The translations under genes were made by a program, and so were the position numbers. Below are positions 10,005 through 21,950 of a stretch of DNA of 64,000 nucleotides, piece by piece; positions within the stretch are counted from its first letter, which is position 1; each line of letters opens with the position of its first letter. The DNA comes from Bryum argenteum (lineage: Eukaryota; Streptophyta; Bryopsida; Bryales; Bryaceae). The DNA lies in the NCBI GenBank assembly GCA_037043015.1, contig CM073321.1, positions 16,117,001 to 16,181,000 on the forward strand. Reading direction: 5' to 3'. Below the pieces are notes generated by a model. The model had not been told where the DNA came from and made no database searches. It worked only from the letters and a program-made list of their open reading frames with translations.

Positions 10005-12845
10005 ATGGCTGATCAAGACGCTCAATTGCTTGGTGATTTTTCCTCTGATGAGGAGGTTGTGGAGCAACCCGAGGTTCCAGTAGACGTTCCAATGTGTGAA
10101 GGTATCCCTCGTCGTCTTTGGGCTACAAAGTTCGTTACCCTTTACGGTGACGAGGGTCGCCCTGTAGCGGAGGGCCTTTGTCAGAGCATCAGTTACGATC
10201 TCGTCCTCGGAAGCAACGGTCCACTTGGGCACTCCCGAGTCGCAGTTCAAATCTCGAAGACCCTTGATGCCACAGTGGTGCCAGATGAGTGGAGATATTC
10301 TGTGAGGGCGTGGCCGATCGATAAAGTCTTCTATAATGGAGCTAGTCTCAGAGACCATGAGATACGACACGATCATGACTCTCGTGTTGCACGTCTTGCT
10401 AGACCTCAGTCATCGCGTAGCCGGAGTTACAACAATACATCTAGGAACCCGCCTCCTGAAACATCCGTTAAGTCCAAAGGCTTATTAACTCAGGAGTCCA
10501 TCAATTTTGTCTCCAGCAAAGTTTGCTGCACCAGGAACTGCGTTTAGCCCTTCCCGAGGGAAAAGATCCAATGTTTCCGAGAGCGGATGTATAGTGGTAC
10601 AACCTACCAATTCAGGTTTCACATGAAGCTTGATGTGCACAGGCAGCTTCATCGAAATGCTGGCGGGAAGAGGGTGGTCACGGTTGAGGGAATCGATGTT
10701 TGCTTGCCTGCGTGGAGACATAATGCTGGAGTGTCCGAGGCGACCTTTCATCGGTTTCAAACGTACGTGGCCGATGGCGTCATGGCGCATCCCCATGGAA
10801 ATTCGTCTTTGCTTAAACCGCGCAAGCACACGTCGCAGGCAACTGCAACCCTGCGTTGCATCCTAGAGAACTCTGCCGATCACATGCCGCACCGAACGAG
10901 GACACTAAAATCTGGAGAGAAGGTTGTATCCATGATTCTTCCCGCTACATGGAAATGGAAGAGTACCATCCCGGAAATCAACGCCGCAAACGAAGGCTTC
11001 GGTTTGAAGATGGTCTCACCATCTTCTCTGAGTAGAATTCGGAAGTTACACTTTCCTGAATTTGATGCGAAGAAACCCGGGGATAACTTCGCTCGGTGCT
11101 CCAAATGTGATCGGTTGCACACACTTCGTCGTGGCTCTATTCTCGGGTCGCAACAAGCACTACTTTGGGCAAAGAAGCTCGAGGTACACTTGGCTGCAGC
11201 CCGTGCTCATCGGTAGTTATATTATGCAAACAGGTATAGGTCCAAAACCTACCCGCATGAGTGTCTGACCATTATGCATGACAAAATGGATCATGCGAAG
11301 ACTGCTTCCCCTGTCTTTTCTCACAAGAGTAAGGAGCTCGATGGTTTGATGAAGCTACCAGTATCCGTCACAGGAATGATCGCTCATGGCCACGGAGATG
11401 TACGCTACGCACATTACGGTCTAGATATTTTCGCACACGATTCAAATTACACGGTGGACTCTTTTGCTAACATGCTCCGAGATATAGAGTTGCCACCAAA
11501 GTACTCTTCGAGGGAGCTTTTTCTTCGGTCGAGGTCGGCACCTATCTTTGATGCTGTTCTCCATGGTGCGGAGACTTGCGTATCGTCACTCCGTCCAGCA
11601 CCAGCTGTTCCAGTTCGAGGGATTTCTCTTCCGCCAATTCTCAATGTTCAGATGGACAATGCAGCAGGGGACAACAAGAATAGATATGTATTCTGTTTTT
11701 GGTCTCTCCTTGTCGCGAAGAAGATCTTCCGCGAGGTATATGTGAATTTCATGTTGGTTGGGTATACCCATGATGACATCGATGCAATGTTTGGAAGGTG
11801 GAGCATGCTGTTGAGGAAAGACAATTTCCCCACTATTCTGTTACTCATGAAATCTTTCATGGACGTGGAATCTATTCCAGCCATCCCCCACCTTGTTGAA
11901 GAGGTGCCGGATTTTAAAGGATTTATCGATGGGTTTATCAAGGATGGAGGGGAAGCACTTGTTGGTCATACGAAGGCACAACAATTCAAGTTCTTTTTGG
12001 ATTCTACAGGTTGTCCCGTGATGAAGTACAAGGCTTCGTGCACAGCAAAAGATTGGTTGCCAAATGATACAACCGGAATTAAGTTGTGGAGAGAGGACTC
12101 GGAAGGTCGTTGTTTGTGGCCACGTGGTGATCCAACCCCTACGACGCATCGTGCAATGAGGGGTGTGGAGGACATTGTGAAGGGCATTTCTGGATTTATC
12201 AAGTACTGGGAGGCAATGTCTAATGAAGATAGAACTGGAGAGTATAGAAGAGGCTATGAACATCTTGTGTTCTATTGGCGCGCAGTGAAGGCAGCTCTAG
12301 AGGTACCCATTGAACCATCAAATGTTCTTCGGGACGGATTTTGGCCATTGTCCAGGATAGATGCGACTTTGGAGGACCAATTTGCTGAAGATGGCGAACT
12401 TCGTGAGGAGTTTGGAGAAGATGAGGCATTTGTTGGAAAGATCCGAGATCGCCCTCAACCATCTTTCCGTGTAGCTCGTGATGTTTATGAAGGATACTTT
12501 CTTGCTATTCGGCCTGCAGATGGTGACTCACGACCGGTGTGGATCGCTCGAGCGTTGGCAGATCCGAATATAAACCCCGAGCAGCCAAATTGCATCCTTA
12601 TTCAATTCTTTCGGCCTACATCAAGGGATCGAGATGTGCAAGAGACCTACAATGGATGGGATTCGGTCAAAGGATTGCGTTGGAAGGTTGACGATACTCA
12701 ACCTCCTTTGTGGGAGAATACAGCTTCATTGATGATTTCATGGAAGTCAAAGGTCAAGAAGGATACAACCGAGTGCACTTTAAAAATTCCGGTGGATCAA
12801 ATTAAAGTCATTCACGATACTATAGTTGAATTTTCTAATGCTTGA
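10005..12845 (+). pseudogene. Gene C, left copy: DUF7869-like putative DDE transposase with two in-frame TAG codons
   Basis: One uninterrupted frame of 947 codons from ATG at 10,005 to TGA at 12,845, broken only by TAG at 10,545 (codon 181) and 11,214 (codon 404). There is no frameshift. The N-terminus is acidic (DFSSDEEVVEQ). A C-x2-C pair lies at about 11,098-11,112 (CSKCDRLHTLRRG). The core shows HDKMDHAKTASP (from codon 425), NVQMDNAAGDNKN (Asp551) and GYTHDDIDAMF (codons 588-598). These match the arrangement of DUF7869 proteins, which look like RNase-H-fold DDE enzymes. The C-terminal third (12,060-12,845) has no motif I recognise. It is transcribed away from gene A, and I infer it is the mobility partner. 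Both stops could come from one-base changes; CAG to TAG fits the second. Confidence 0.7.
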
Positions 12846-13240
12846 AGGTCTTATATGTATTGCAATCGTATTTGAGTATTGTAACAACTACATAGTCATG
12901 GCTTTGTCTTCCGACTTAGAAATAATAATCTTTTGTTTCAAATTCAAAAGGTTATAGGCATTTATAAATATAGAAGATATGTTAGACCAAATGATCTACA
13001 AGGATGTGTGGTTTAGGATGTTGGTAGTATCAATGGAATATGGACTATCTTCAAGTCACTTAGCTCACTTCGAGCAACACTTTGTTTGTAGTACTGGGTT
13101 TCATTTGAAATCAAAAATACATTGTACGCATTTATGAAAATATATTTCTATACTATATTATAGTATTGATTTGTTCTTTCCAATTAGTACTTTTGTCGAT
13201 TGATTTATGTGAAAAAAAATTATAACATGTATTTAATTTG
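12846..13240. other. 3' flank of gene C
   Basis: AT-rich, non-coding, matched at 45,215-45,609 in the right arm. Confidence 0.5.
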
Positions 13241-13480
13241 TTATAAAAGGTAGTAGTGGTTAGCACCACTGATGTTTGTGTATGTCATACATGTCACAAT
13301 TAAGGGTACGTGGTTGGTTGGTAGCAAATATTTTCCTGCCCGCTGAAGCTCACTTAGCAGTACCAAGTCATGTGTACATTTTAGCTGCTCAAACGAGTCC
13401 GACCGGAATCGAACTCGGACCACCTACGTTGTACAGAAACTCCTTCTTATCCAACCACTGAGCTCATGACTTGGTGTCCA
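13240..13480 (-). repeat. tRNA-like SINE-type segment
   Basis: On the minus strand, 13,466-13,390 reads like a decayed tRNA. It has an A-box-like GAGCTCAGTGGTTGG and, about 45 nt later, a B-box-like GAGTTCGATTCC, which are the pol III promoter elements. A tail of tRNA-unrelated sequence follows to about 13,240. The right arm has the same segment at 44,975-45,215, so it was present before the copies separated. Ends and target duplications are not clear. Confidence 0.5.
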
Positions 13481-13697
13481 TTTCAAAATTACTCCGGTCT
13501 TTATATTAATCAATTGGAAAAAGCGCTTAGAAACGCCACGGTGCACAAACTTTCCCCCATATTATACTATAATTTGAATGGAAACTTTAAGATTCAAAAC
13601 TTTCTAAGTTATTTGTGTACAACAAAACATCATTCTAAAACCTCTCAATTTCATTTTGAGAGGATTATTAACTCTCAAAATAATGAATATGGTGTTA

Positions 13698-14340
13698 AGG
13701 AGGTTATCAAACTGACCCAGATTTGTGAAGTGCCACCTGAAACACTTCAAAAGGCCAACCTGTTCGAGGCCGGAATCATTGGGTCGGAAGTGTTTAAAGC
13801 CGACATCTTTTGGAAATTCTTGAAGGCAACCATGAAGTACACTGCGAAGATCGAGACCAGCAACAAGACATGCGTAACCGTGCTTGAATCCGTCCGCGAT
13901 TAAATTAGGGAGGTCGGACCAGTTCCGGCCCCCCACAGAAATGCATTTCCCTGGCTCCGGTAAACCGTCCTTCTCTAGTTGACGTCCCGAGAACGGATGC
14001 AAGGGCTTCCAATTCGGCCACCCCCAAGGACAAGGGCAAGAGAGAAGCGGAAGCCCCCGTCCTAGCCAAACTCTTCGGCCAAGAACACTCTTTCTGTGGC
14101 CTGGAAACTCCCAATCAAAGATTGAGAGAAGTCGACAACGGCCCAAAAAAGCTTCACGAGTAGGTCGGCATCACCATCTGAGATGAAGAGGAACTGAAGA
14201 GCAAGCCGGATACAGATTATGAGAGCGACAAGGAGTACGAGATTGTCAACAGAAAGCGGATCAAGACAGTCCGGATTTCAACAACCCTGGTAAAACGACC
14301 GAGGCGCGATGTCAATTGGCGTCGCAAGAGGTAGCAGTAC
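13698..14340 (+). other. Degraded ORF remnants beside the left arm end
   Basis: A short open stretch (to 13,903) and a charged segment at about 14,185-14,333 ending in basic residues (NRKRIKTV, KRPRRDVNW) are on plus with stops between. They look like a decayed TE structural protein, but I do not recognise the family. Confidence 0.25.
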
Positions 14341-14734
14341 GGATTGGGATTCCGGATTGAGAATCCGGCCTAGGCTTAGGAATCTAGATTAGGACAATAG
14401 GTAGGATCTTCTTAGGAAGGCGAGCCACTTTCCATAATATAGGCCTAGTAGAAAGGTCGCCGCTAAGGTTTTAGATCTCAGAGGTTTTTGACTCTAAGTA
14501 CTTATAGGTGAAAGTTATGTCATCTGATAATTCCTTTCTTGTTATTCAAACAACCCCTTATATGCATATTCACTGTGATCCTTGTTTTGTCTCCCTTTCA
14601 AGGTCGGGTACTTAGAAGTTCATATCTATTGTCTTTGAGTTATAAGTTAGGAGTTAGGAATGTCAATCCCTTGTTGGATTGGATCTATACGGATTTAAAA
14701 GTTACTTGTCATAGTTATTATTTTGTCTTGGTTA

Positions 14735-14845
14735 CTTTGCGGAATCCCTGGAACCATACACGAGTCACCGATACGCATCTATTACAGTTATAAATGCATA
14801 AGGGAAGGCAAATGTAAAACATGTAGTCCAACAAGCCTCATCCTT
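14735..14845 (+). repeat. Direct repeat, copy 1
   Basis: GTTACTTTGCGGAATCCCTGG, then a GAGTCACC block, matches 19,420-19,535 in the same orientation, about 4.7 kb away. It could be part of decayed LTRs; the ends are not visible. Confidence 0.4.
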
Positions 14846-15149
14846 TGTATTCATGTGCTTCTCTTCCTGGGCTGCTTCCATATCCACATCAACGGGGATT
14901 TGAGGACTACATACATGTTTGTGCCTTGCTTTTGCTTGGTGCAGCTAACGATGTGGCAACATGGGCAGGATATGCAGTTGAATCAGCTGGCATGTTTGCA
15001 GGATAATTTTGCAGGATCGGTTAGGGGGGAGCTAGTTTTGTGGAACCGGATAGGCAAGAGCTAGTTTTGGAGAAGTGAATAAGCGGGAGCTAAATGTAAT
15101 TGGTGGATTTAGAAAATTGTATGCTCCACTGTCTTATTGTGACATCTAA

Positions 15150-15320
15150 AGAAGGTTTTTGGAGGAAGTAAAGACCAAGCTACAAGTAAAACTAGACAGC
15201 AAACATTGTGAGAGCCTTCGGAAGGTTGGAGGAACTTTGGCCATGGATGGATGGTCTTCTGTGACTAGTCGCTCATTCGTTAATGTAATGCTCGCGAATG
15301 TTATGAGGATTTTTCTAAGT
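15150..15320 (+). pseudogene. hAT transposase fragment
   Basis: Encodes ESLRKVGGTLAMDGWSSV and nearby residues. This is the same segment as ESLRKFGGTLAMDGWSSV in the hAT transposase at 39.0 kb (DUF659-type region). Only about 55 residues remain. The orientation is opposite to the transposase in the large hAT element. Confidence 0.65.
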
Positions 15321-16110
15321 TACTCAGCTAATCTAATTGAGATTTTAATATACTCTGACTCTGATAGATTACACACATAGAAATAGCAAAAGCGCTAAGA
15401 AATTACATAAAGTATGCGACCATTCTTTAGTCGAGGAACGATCAATTTAGGATGTTGAGCAAGGTCCACTTCGCATATTCTGCAAGAAAGATTACTTTCA
15501 TCAACTAAATTTGCACGACAGGGGAAGTCGACCTATTATCATACTCATGCAAAACAAACATAAGAAAGGAAGACTCGACAAGAGGGAAGAAGGGTGTATT
15601 CATTAAATTGATACAAAATGCACATTTTGAGATTTTCAAACACTCAAAATTTACTAAATTGTACTAAAAGTTGTTGAGGAGTACTATGATTTTGACTTGC
15701 AAATTACTACCACATTCAAATTGAGCGGTCAAGATCTCAAATACACCAAGGGATGGAAAGGAAACTACTCATGTATATACTACTTTAAATAGAATAAGGT
15801 AAATTATAATTTAACCATTTACTAATACTAAAAATAGTAACCCAAGTATACTATATAAAGTACATTTATTTGGACTAAACTAAACAAAGTGGAGCATTCA
15901 TATCTCATAATACATATAAAATTGAGAATGTCATTCATGAGGACAATAGAAATAATATTTCAATATTAAAAGGTACATACATTTGTACACTAATATGAAG
16001 TGTAGGCCTTCAAGTAGGAGGATATATCAATTAGTGAAGTAGAGACAATATATACTAATTATACGTGTGACGTTTTCCATGTTAAAAGAATAACGTAGAG
16101 GCTACGACCT
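15321..16110. other. No gene seen
   Basis: AT-rich sequence without reading frames or repeats that I can identify. Confidence 0.4.
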
Positions 16111-16149
16111 ATGTATTGTTTATTCACGATATCAAAAATGAACATATAT

Positions 16150-16850
16150 GTTATCAAAGCCCCTTCTCCTTGGACTCTGAGTCATTAGGCTTGGAAGAGT
16201 TCTCTAACATCTCTGCATCCCCCTCCTGTTGCCGCATGATTCCGAGAATAAGATCATTGCGATGGGAGGAGGCCATGCAACTAGTAGTACCTAAGAATTC
16301 ACTCCGACGTGCAAGCCAAGTGTCAAAACCTTCCCTCTTATGCCTACTGAGTGAATCTAGAGAACACAAGGGACGAGAAAGGAGAGGTGAGGCCAACACG
16401 CCGGGGGCAGGATGCGGACGCATGGTGCATGATACTCTCCTCGAAGGAGGGCGGCGCATTCCAACTGAGTTTGGATGAGGCAAGAGGTTCCTTCTTGCTA
16501 GAGCGGGACGTGGTACTCAACCAAGGGAACGTGTAGTCCTTGTAAAACAATTGTTGAGGGCTCTATTCCGAGGTTGAGCGGGAATCATCATTCTTGTTGC
16601 ATTTACCACCCCAGGTGACAAAGTTGAAACTGGCTGAAGTGGATCAGGACGCTCCAATTGAGAGTACAACTGCCTCTGAGGCGTCTTGCAAGATGGAAGG
16701 GTAGGCGACATAGATCGCCTACGAGATGGGGATGTAGAGACGTGCTTGAGAGGAAATGGAGAGCATACGGGGGTCCTTACATGACCTCTACTTGGAGGGC
16801 TATCCACAACATTGTCATCCACACCTTCTATCGTAAAATCCATTATTGCC
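16150..16850 (-). pseudogene. Unassigned TE-type ORF remnant
   Basis: Two open minus-strand stretches (16,843-16,517 and 16,483-16,154). The downstream one reads LDSLSRHKREGFDTWLARRSE, then RNDLILGIMRQQEG. A related sequence on plus lies at 58,600-58,800 (LDSLCRRHGECFDT, then RNDFIRALMKQHEA). Two copies of the same unknown repeat-encoded protein are therefore present. I do not know its role; a gag-like protein is possible. Confidence 0.35.
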
Positions 16851-19410
16851 TACGCCGCATCCGTGGATGTGTACATATTGAAATGCCTTGACGCAAGAGA
16901 AATGGCCAATTTTCTGAAAGTGACAGAGAACAATTGATCGAAGTTCCATATAACGACTCACCATCATCACCAGACTCTGAGGCGGGTAAGCTCACCGTGA
17001 CCTAAATAAAGATTTACCCACAAAAGCAAAGCATAAATAGGGAGTTATAATCAAACGCATACTACAATTTATCCAAGGTCCGGGGATTAAAAAGCAAGCT
17101 CATGTATGCGGAAGCAACAAGGAAGGAACATGAATATCCATGGGCCCGACATTCTTTGAGCGACTGTGAAGCAAAACAACGAATACTTTAGAAATATCAA
17201 CAAGAAATTAATCTGAACGCCAAACAAATCGACAACTACGCTACTCATAACATAAAAATACAATTGGTTCAAATAAACAATGTATAGGAGAAGAAGGATA
17301 ATGTCTGAATTTGTGAACAATGAAATATGTTCTACAAATCTTGTCAACTTTATTATAAAAATCAGAACTCTACTCCGAGATCCTATGTACAGGTTGTCAG
17401 ACAACGTCCGATTTACAAGAAAAAGAAAGCTCGGAAGTCATTTGGAGATGAAGTGGAGAAAACTTAGCGTTTCGTAAGTTAATCCTAAGTTCCTAGAACA
17501 TTGTTCATCCCATCTAAAATGTATCTTCTGAGGCTGCTATGTCCGTAAAGGGGCGGGACACCTATCCCATTGGAGTCCACATAAGCTCGAAGATTGCCCA
17601 ACCTGCAATTGGCCAGGAGGGCAAGGAGCCACGGTGTGAGTAACATCGACAAGACATCATTGTTATTTGTTACCCGCCCTGTTACCACGAGAACATCGGC
17701 TGGGGAACCAACGCCGCTGAGTACAGGAGCAGCGCCGCAGGGTAGAGCCTTGGGAGCGCGTAGTGTAGTTAGGGTTTAACTCATATAAAACCGAGGATGC
17801 AACGCAAGGTTTAGTACTCTTTATCTTATAGATAGTATCGAGATTGATAGCCAGAGCAATTGTTAGCACTTCAGCCGGATAGGCTCTGTACTTCCTTATC
17901 TTAACACAAATTGTCACCCTCTTGTGATTGTCTCATTCCCTTGTGTTATCTCTCTCTCTTGCTGTCTCTCTCTCTGACTCTCTCTTGCCTCAGGACGATC
18001 ACATGGTTAGTCGGCCGTGGGTATCTTCTGCCTTGGAATTATTGCCGTGGACATGGTAGTATATGCCGATCATACACAGGATCACAGTGTTGTCTTTGGT
18101 TCCCTACTTGGGACACCACGGGACCAAACCCCGTCTACCCGCTGATCCTTGTTATCAGTTCCCAGGGATCTATACCATTGAGGCCGTGGATCGAAACTCT
18201 ACTGACCAGAAACCCCAGTCCAAGGATATACCAAGGACACTTTTCCCCTTTGTATGACACTTAGTGACTCACCACGGTGTAGTTACTGAATTCCCCGCAT
18301 TTCTACGCCCCGTTTTGTATTTCACTCATCTTCATACCCTTACCCTTGCCAACATTTTGGCGACTATAAGCCTAGGTAAATGCGGATGGAATGCTTTACG
18401 AGTTCATCCAGAGCAGCGGCATAGTTTCTTAGGGCAACAAGGAAGGAACGAGACTGAGGGCAGCTCGGGTCTTGAGAGGAGGGCTTCGGCTAAAACCGCG
18501 GTATCATCAGAGTTGGGGAGGAGAAGTCCTTGCTTTCTATCTGTAGAATCTTGGCAGGACCATAGATATTGAGGATGATTGTAAGGGAGGCTACGTTGTG
18601 CTAAGGAGACAGAGGACGACAGGGAAGACGTAGGTTGGGGTTTTTTGACTCGGGGCGGACGAGGTTATTGAGGTAAAGTATAGACGCCTAGAATCCAAGG
18701 TGTGGTTACTCTGATAACGCAGAGAACGTTGAGGAAACGACAACATGGATAAGAGATCAAGGGGTTAGGTTTCGAGCCATGGCAACTCAGCAAACATTAT
18801 CATCTGGTAAAGAGAGAGAGAAAGAGATTAAGTGTGGGAGAGAGAAGTAGATTCGCTCTTGGCCTTTATATTCATGCCACGGAATCTGTGTACATTTGAG
18901 GACCGTTGAACTGGCCTGAAATAGTACTTCTTTGGAGACTACTACAAGTACCTCTTCTCCTGTTTTCTACTACTTATATCCTACGCCACACCGAGGAGAT
19001 CCTGGTGGGCAAGGCCAGATTGCTATCCGACCTCCAATTGCTACAGACTTGGGTTCCCTTGTAGACTCAAAGGATAGATGAAGAGCAGTACGTGACCAGA
19101 ATACGTGTAGCCGTTTTCTAGCCGAATTTGGATCTCTAGGAGTTTGTTGTTGTAATAAGTGCAAGAGGGTAATCAAGACGTCCTGCGTGACCTGATAATC
19201 CGGACTGATCGGATTAGTTGTGAGGACGTAATGTATGCCCACGTGTGTGTGTGTGGGTGTGAGTAGAGTTTAGACGTGGAAGTTTCCACCACTTAAAACA
19301 TAAGGAAAAGAGTCTTTGTGCATCCCCTTTTGCAAAGGGATACCCTTGTCAAAGCAAAGCTAAAACATAAGTTTGAGGATAGAAAGGATTGTGGTTAGTT
19401 TTCTTAGCAC
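16851..19410. other. Unassigned sequence with simple repeats
   Basis: No gene I can support. Simple repeats are CT-rich at 17,950-17,990, GA-rich at 18,812-18,850 and GT-rich at 19,242-19,262. The CT and GA tracts are about 850 bp apart and complementary. The block 17,690-18,300 has a more even base composition and may be part of a decayed LTR. Confidence 0.35.
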
Positions 19411-19419
19411 TAATTTGGC

Positions 19420-19535
19420 TTCGTTACTTTACAAAATCCCTGGAACGATACGTGAGTCACCTAAACACGGGTGTTACACAAGTAAACGTGTAACGGAAGA
19501 CAACGTTGATACATGGCATCCGACAAGCCACTTAT
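19420..19535 (+). repeat. Direct repeat, copy 2
   Basis: Partner of 14,735-14,845 (AATCCCTGGAACGATACG, GAGTCACC, then CCGACAAGCCAC). Confidence 0.4.
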
Positions 19536-19539
19536 ACAC

Positions 19540-20070
19540 AACAATTACATTTGGAGATTTACAATGGAAGGATTATCAAGCATATCGCCGAGCATGTGGG
19601 ATATATCTAGGAGATACGAGAGCTAGATTACCTAAACCATTGCACAACAGATTTCCTATGCAAATGGGTAAGAGCCTCATGAGTCATGCAAGTACTCAGT
19701 ATTATACCTAACAAGTTTGGATACAACATGCAAAAATTCAACCACATGAACAAGAGACTGCACCTCGATTTATTTGCATTCTCCTTGTACAGTCAGGAAG
19801 TTAATTACTTCGATGACTTGACAAGATACAGATGGAAGTTCATTTGCCAAACATACCTCTCCGGTCGGTGTACAACATTACAGTATTGGCAACCTGTGCT
19901 GCCTGGAATCACAATTGGTGTCGACGCAAACTTCCGAGGCTTACAATCGGAGATTTTGGAGACAAAGCCAAATAAAATACTCGCGCTGATGGGAAAGTTT
20001 TATGTTACAGCTGCAACAACAATAGTATTAGTGAAGTGCAGGACGAGCAGTAAGAATAGAAGTTGGTAAT
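19540..20070 (+). other. Two short open stretches, unrecognised
   Basis: Plus-strand frames to 19,711 and 19,686-20,069 encode aromatic-rich sequence (LQWKDYQAYRRACGIYLGDTRARLP cut by a stop; then RYRWKFICQTYLSGRCTTLQYW). They may be remnants of a TE protein; no family recognised. Confidence 0.25.
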
Positions 20071-21120
20071 AAACTTGATACCCTTACCAACTATTGCTTC
20101 CCGGTAAATGACGTTTAGTAGGATGTCATGCGCGATATCCTTATGGACATTCAACTCAACGTCTACAGTGACATTTATTGGCCATTGTAGTCATAGAAGG
20201 TTCAACATCCTCAGAGACATTTGCCTAAATGTAGTATGACTTGTCAAGTCGTCCAACGTAGAGTTGACCTTGCTATGTAGATAAAGCGCAGTGAATTACT
20301 TTATTCGTGTATATCTACGTGTTTTTCGAGGATTAAATATCAGCAAAATTACTTATACTGTGAAATTCTATTTTACGTCACCAATATCATTTTAATGATA
20401 TATTTATTAATTATATATTATTATTTAATTATTTTTATATTCATATTAATGAAGAATAATATATTTGTTTTAATATAAGAGTTTAATATTATAAGTTATT
20501 CAAATGAATTTACAAATTACATATTGTATTTTAGTGAATTATAAAATTATATTTTAATAATAGTAAAAAAATGGACCAATGACAAAATAGCGAGAATGCA
20601 TCGTAATTAATATTTTCAATCTTATTATGTTCCAAAATAATTTTATGATAGGAAAAAAATAATTTTTTTAAAAAAGTGTGATGTCTTTTTTTTTCGCTCT
20701 TCAAATCCGTTGCCTATTGAGCTACTTTTGCAACATTAGATATGCATTTGACCCCGCCTACCGGTAAGTTTGACACATTTTTATCTCGCAGGAATGAAAT
20801 CCTTTTTGAGCGTGGCAATTTGATGTCATCAACGATGTCTCATAAGAAGTCTAAAAAACTATGATGTCTTTAGCAACATCTCACACATTTCCGTCTCCAT
20901 GCTTCGCCAATCTCAAGTCATCTTATTAGACATTCTAGACATTGAGAGGTCTTTGAAGGCATCATCGCTAATACAGAAACATCCTACTAGCTTGTAGATA
21001 TCTGCTTAGACATCCAAAAAAACACAATTATCTTATATTGCTTGCATATTTTGACAATAACGTTTTCTTTGGAAGAAGATGGTTCGCAATGGTTCTTCTA
21101 CTATTCTTAGTCTGAGGTTT
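20071..21120. other. AT-rich flank of the hAT element
   Basis: No gene. Very AT-rich at 20,380-20,680. Confidence 0.4.
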
Positions 21121-21299
21121 ATGTTTTGCAGGGTTGTCAAATCGGTCGACATTTGGGGTAAACCTAGTCCGCGGACGTAGTCCGGACTATGTCGACCGGA
21201 ACCATAGTCCGGACCATGGTCCGGGGGGGGGGGGTAAATGCGAGTTACCCCGGTCCCTGGTAACTTCTGGGGCAGTTGGATCATCCACCTGGCCACATC

Positions 21300-21725
21300 T
21301 CAGCCGTTAAAATTTGATCCCCTATCTGGCCGACAGACCTCCGGTCGCTCCGTCAGATCGGACGGCGGCCGACCGCAGCAAATCCTGGCCGTCGGATCAT
21401 TTGTAAGCGCTTGCGGGCCGTTAGATCGGGCTGCCGTCCGCATGCCCGACGGCCATCGGATCCGGGCGCGGCCGACGGATCGGTCGGCTAGGCGGTCGGG
21501 CCGTCCGATCGATCGGATCGGTCGGCCAGGCGGGCGGGCCGTCCGCATGCCCGACGGCCGTCGGATCCGGGCGCGGCCGACGGATCGGTCGGCCAGGCGG
21601 CCGCGGCCGACGGATCAGTCGGCTAGACGGATCGGCCGTCGGCCATCCGGGCGGGCCGTCCGATCGGTCGGCCAGGCGACGGATCGGCCGTCGGATCTAG
21701 GGCCGGCCGTCCGCCGCTATTAAAG
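21300..21725 (+). promoter_or_regulatory. GC-rich CGGTCGGCC module 1, upstream of the kinase-like gene
   Basis: Dense repeats of GATCGGTCGGCCAGGCG and GTCCGCATGCCCGACGGCC types, ending at TATTAAAG (21,718-21,725) about 225 bp before the ATG at 21,951. The bases after the TATA-like box (GGCCGATCGGCCTCC) resemble those after module 4 (GGGCCGTTCGGCTTC). Confidence 0.65.
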
Positions 21726-21950
21726 GCCGATCGGCCTCCATTTCCTCCACTTCTTTTCTCTATTTATCACGAAGAGAGGATGCAGAGTGTCTCTGGCTAC
21801 AAATTCTTGTAATTCCTGTCCACTGGCTCCTTGTCTTTTGGAGGAAGGAAGTGACTCATTATACAGGGGGAGTTTTTGTTGTTTTTTTTTGAAAAGTTTT
21901 TGTAAAAACTTACTACACTTTCTTTACATATTTCCTTTTCTGGGATCAAG

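Larger units (their letters stand above)
1..13697 (+). repeat. Left arm: copy 1 of the palindrome element (inverted relative to copy 2)
   Basis: This stretch is matched in reverse orientation by about 44,757-55,650. The matching order is gene A, CATG array, AT-rich centre, gene C 5' UTR, gene C, then a tRNA-like segment. Homology stops abruptly at about 13,697 on the left and 44,757 on the right, next to a small hairpin (CCTCTCAA / TTGAGAGG at 13,646-13,669), so this may be one true end of the element. The gene A end lies outside the window. By eye, exons agree at very roughly nine positions in ten; identity was not computed. The spacer between the arms is about 31 kb and holds other transposons. 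Two independent insertions, or one inverted duplication, would both explain the layout. Confidence 0.8.

Noticed and set aside
10545..11216. Programmed readthrough or a TAG-reassigned code
   Set aside because: Other genes in the window use all stops normally and the second copy is plainly decayed, so mutation is simpler.
13646..13669. Helitron 3' hairpin at the arm end
   Set aside because: There is a short hairpin near the boundary, but no CTRR terminus, no 5' TC start and no Rep/helicase gene.
14735..19535. Intact LTR retrotransposon between the two direct repeats
   Set aside because: The repeats are only about 110 bp and diverged, and no primer-binding site, polypurine tract or pol domain was seen between them.
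21238..21723. Long Arg/Pro-rich open frames in the GC-rich modules (also at 26.4, 29.8, 32.9 and 40.0 kb)
   Set aside because: Open frames occur on both strands because stop codons are rare in CGG/CCG repeats; TATA-like boxes and real starts lie downstream.
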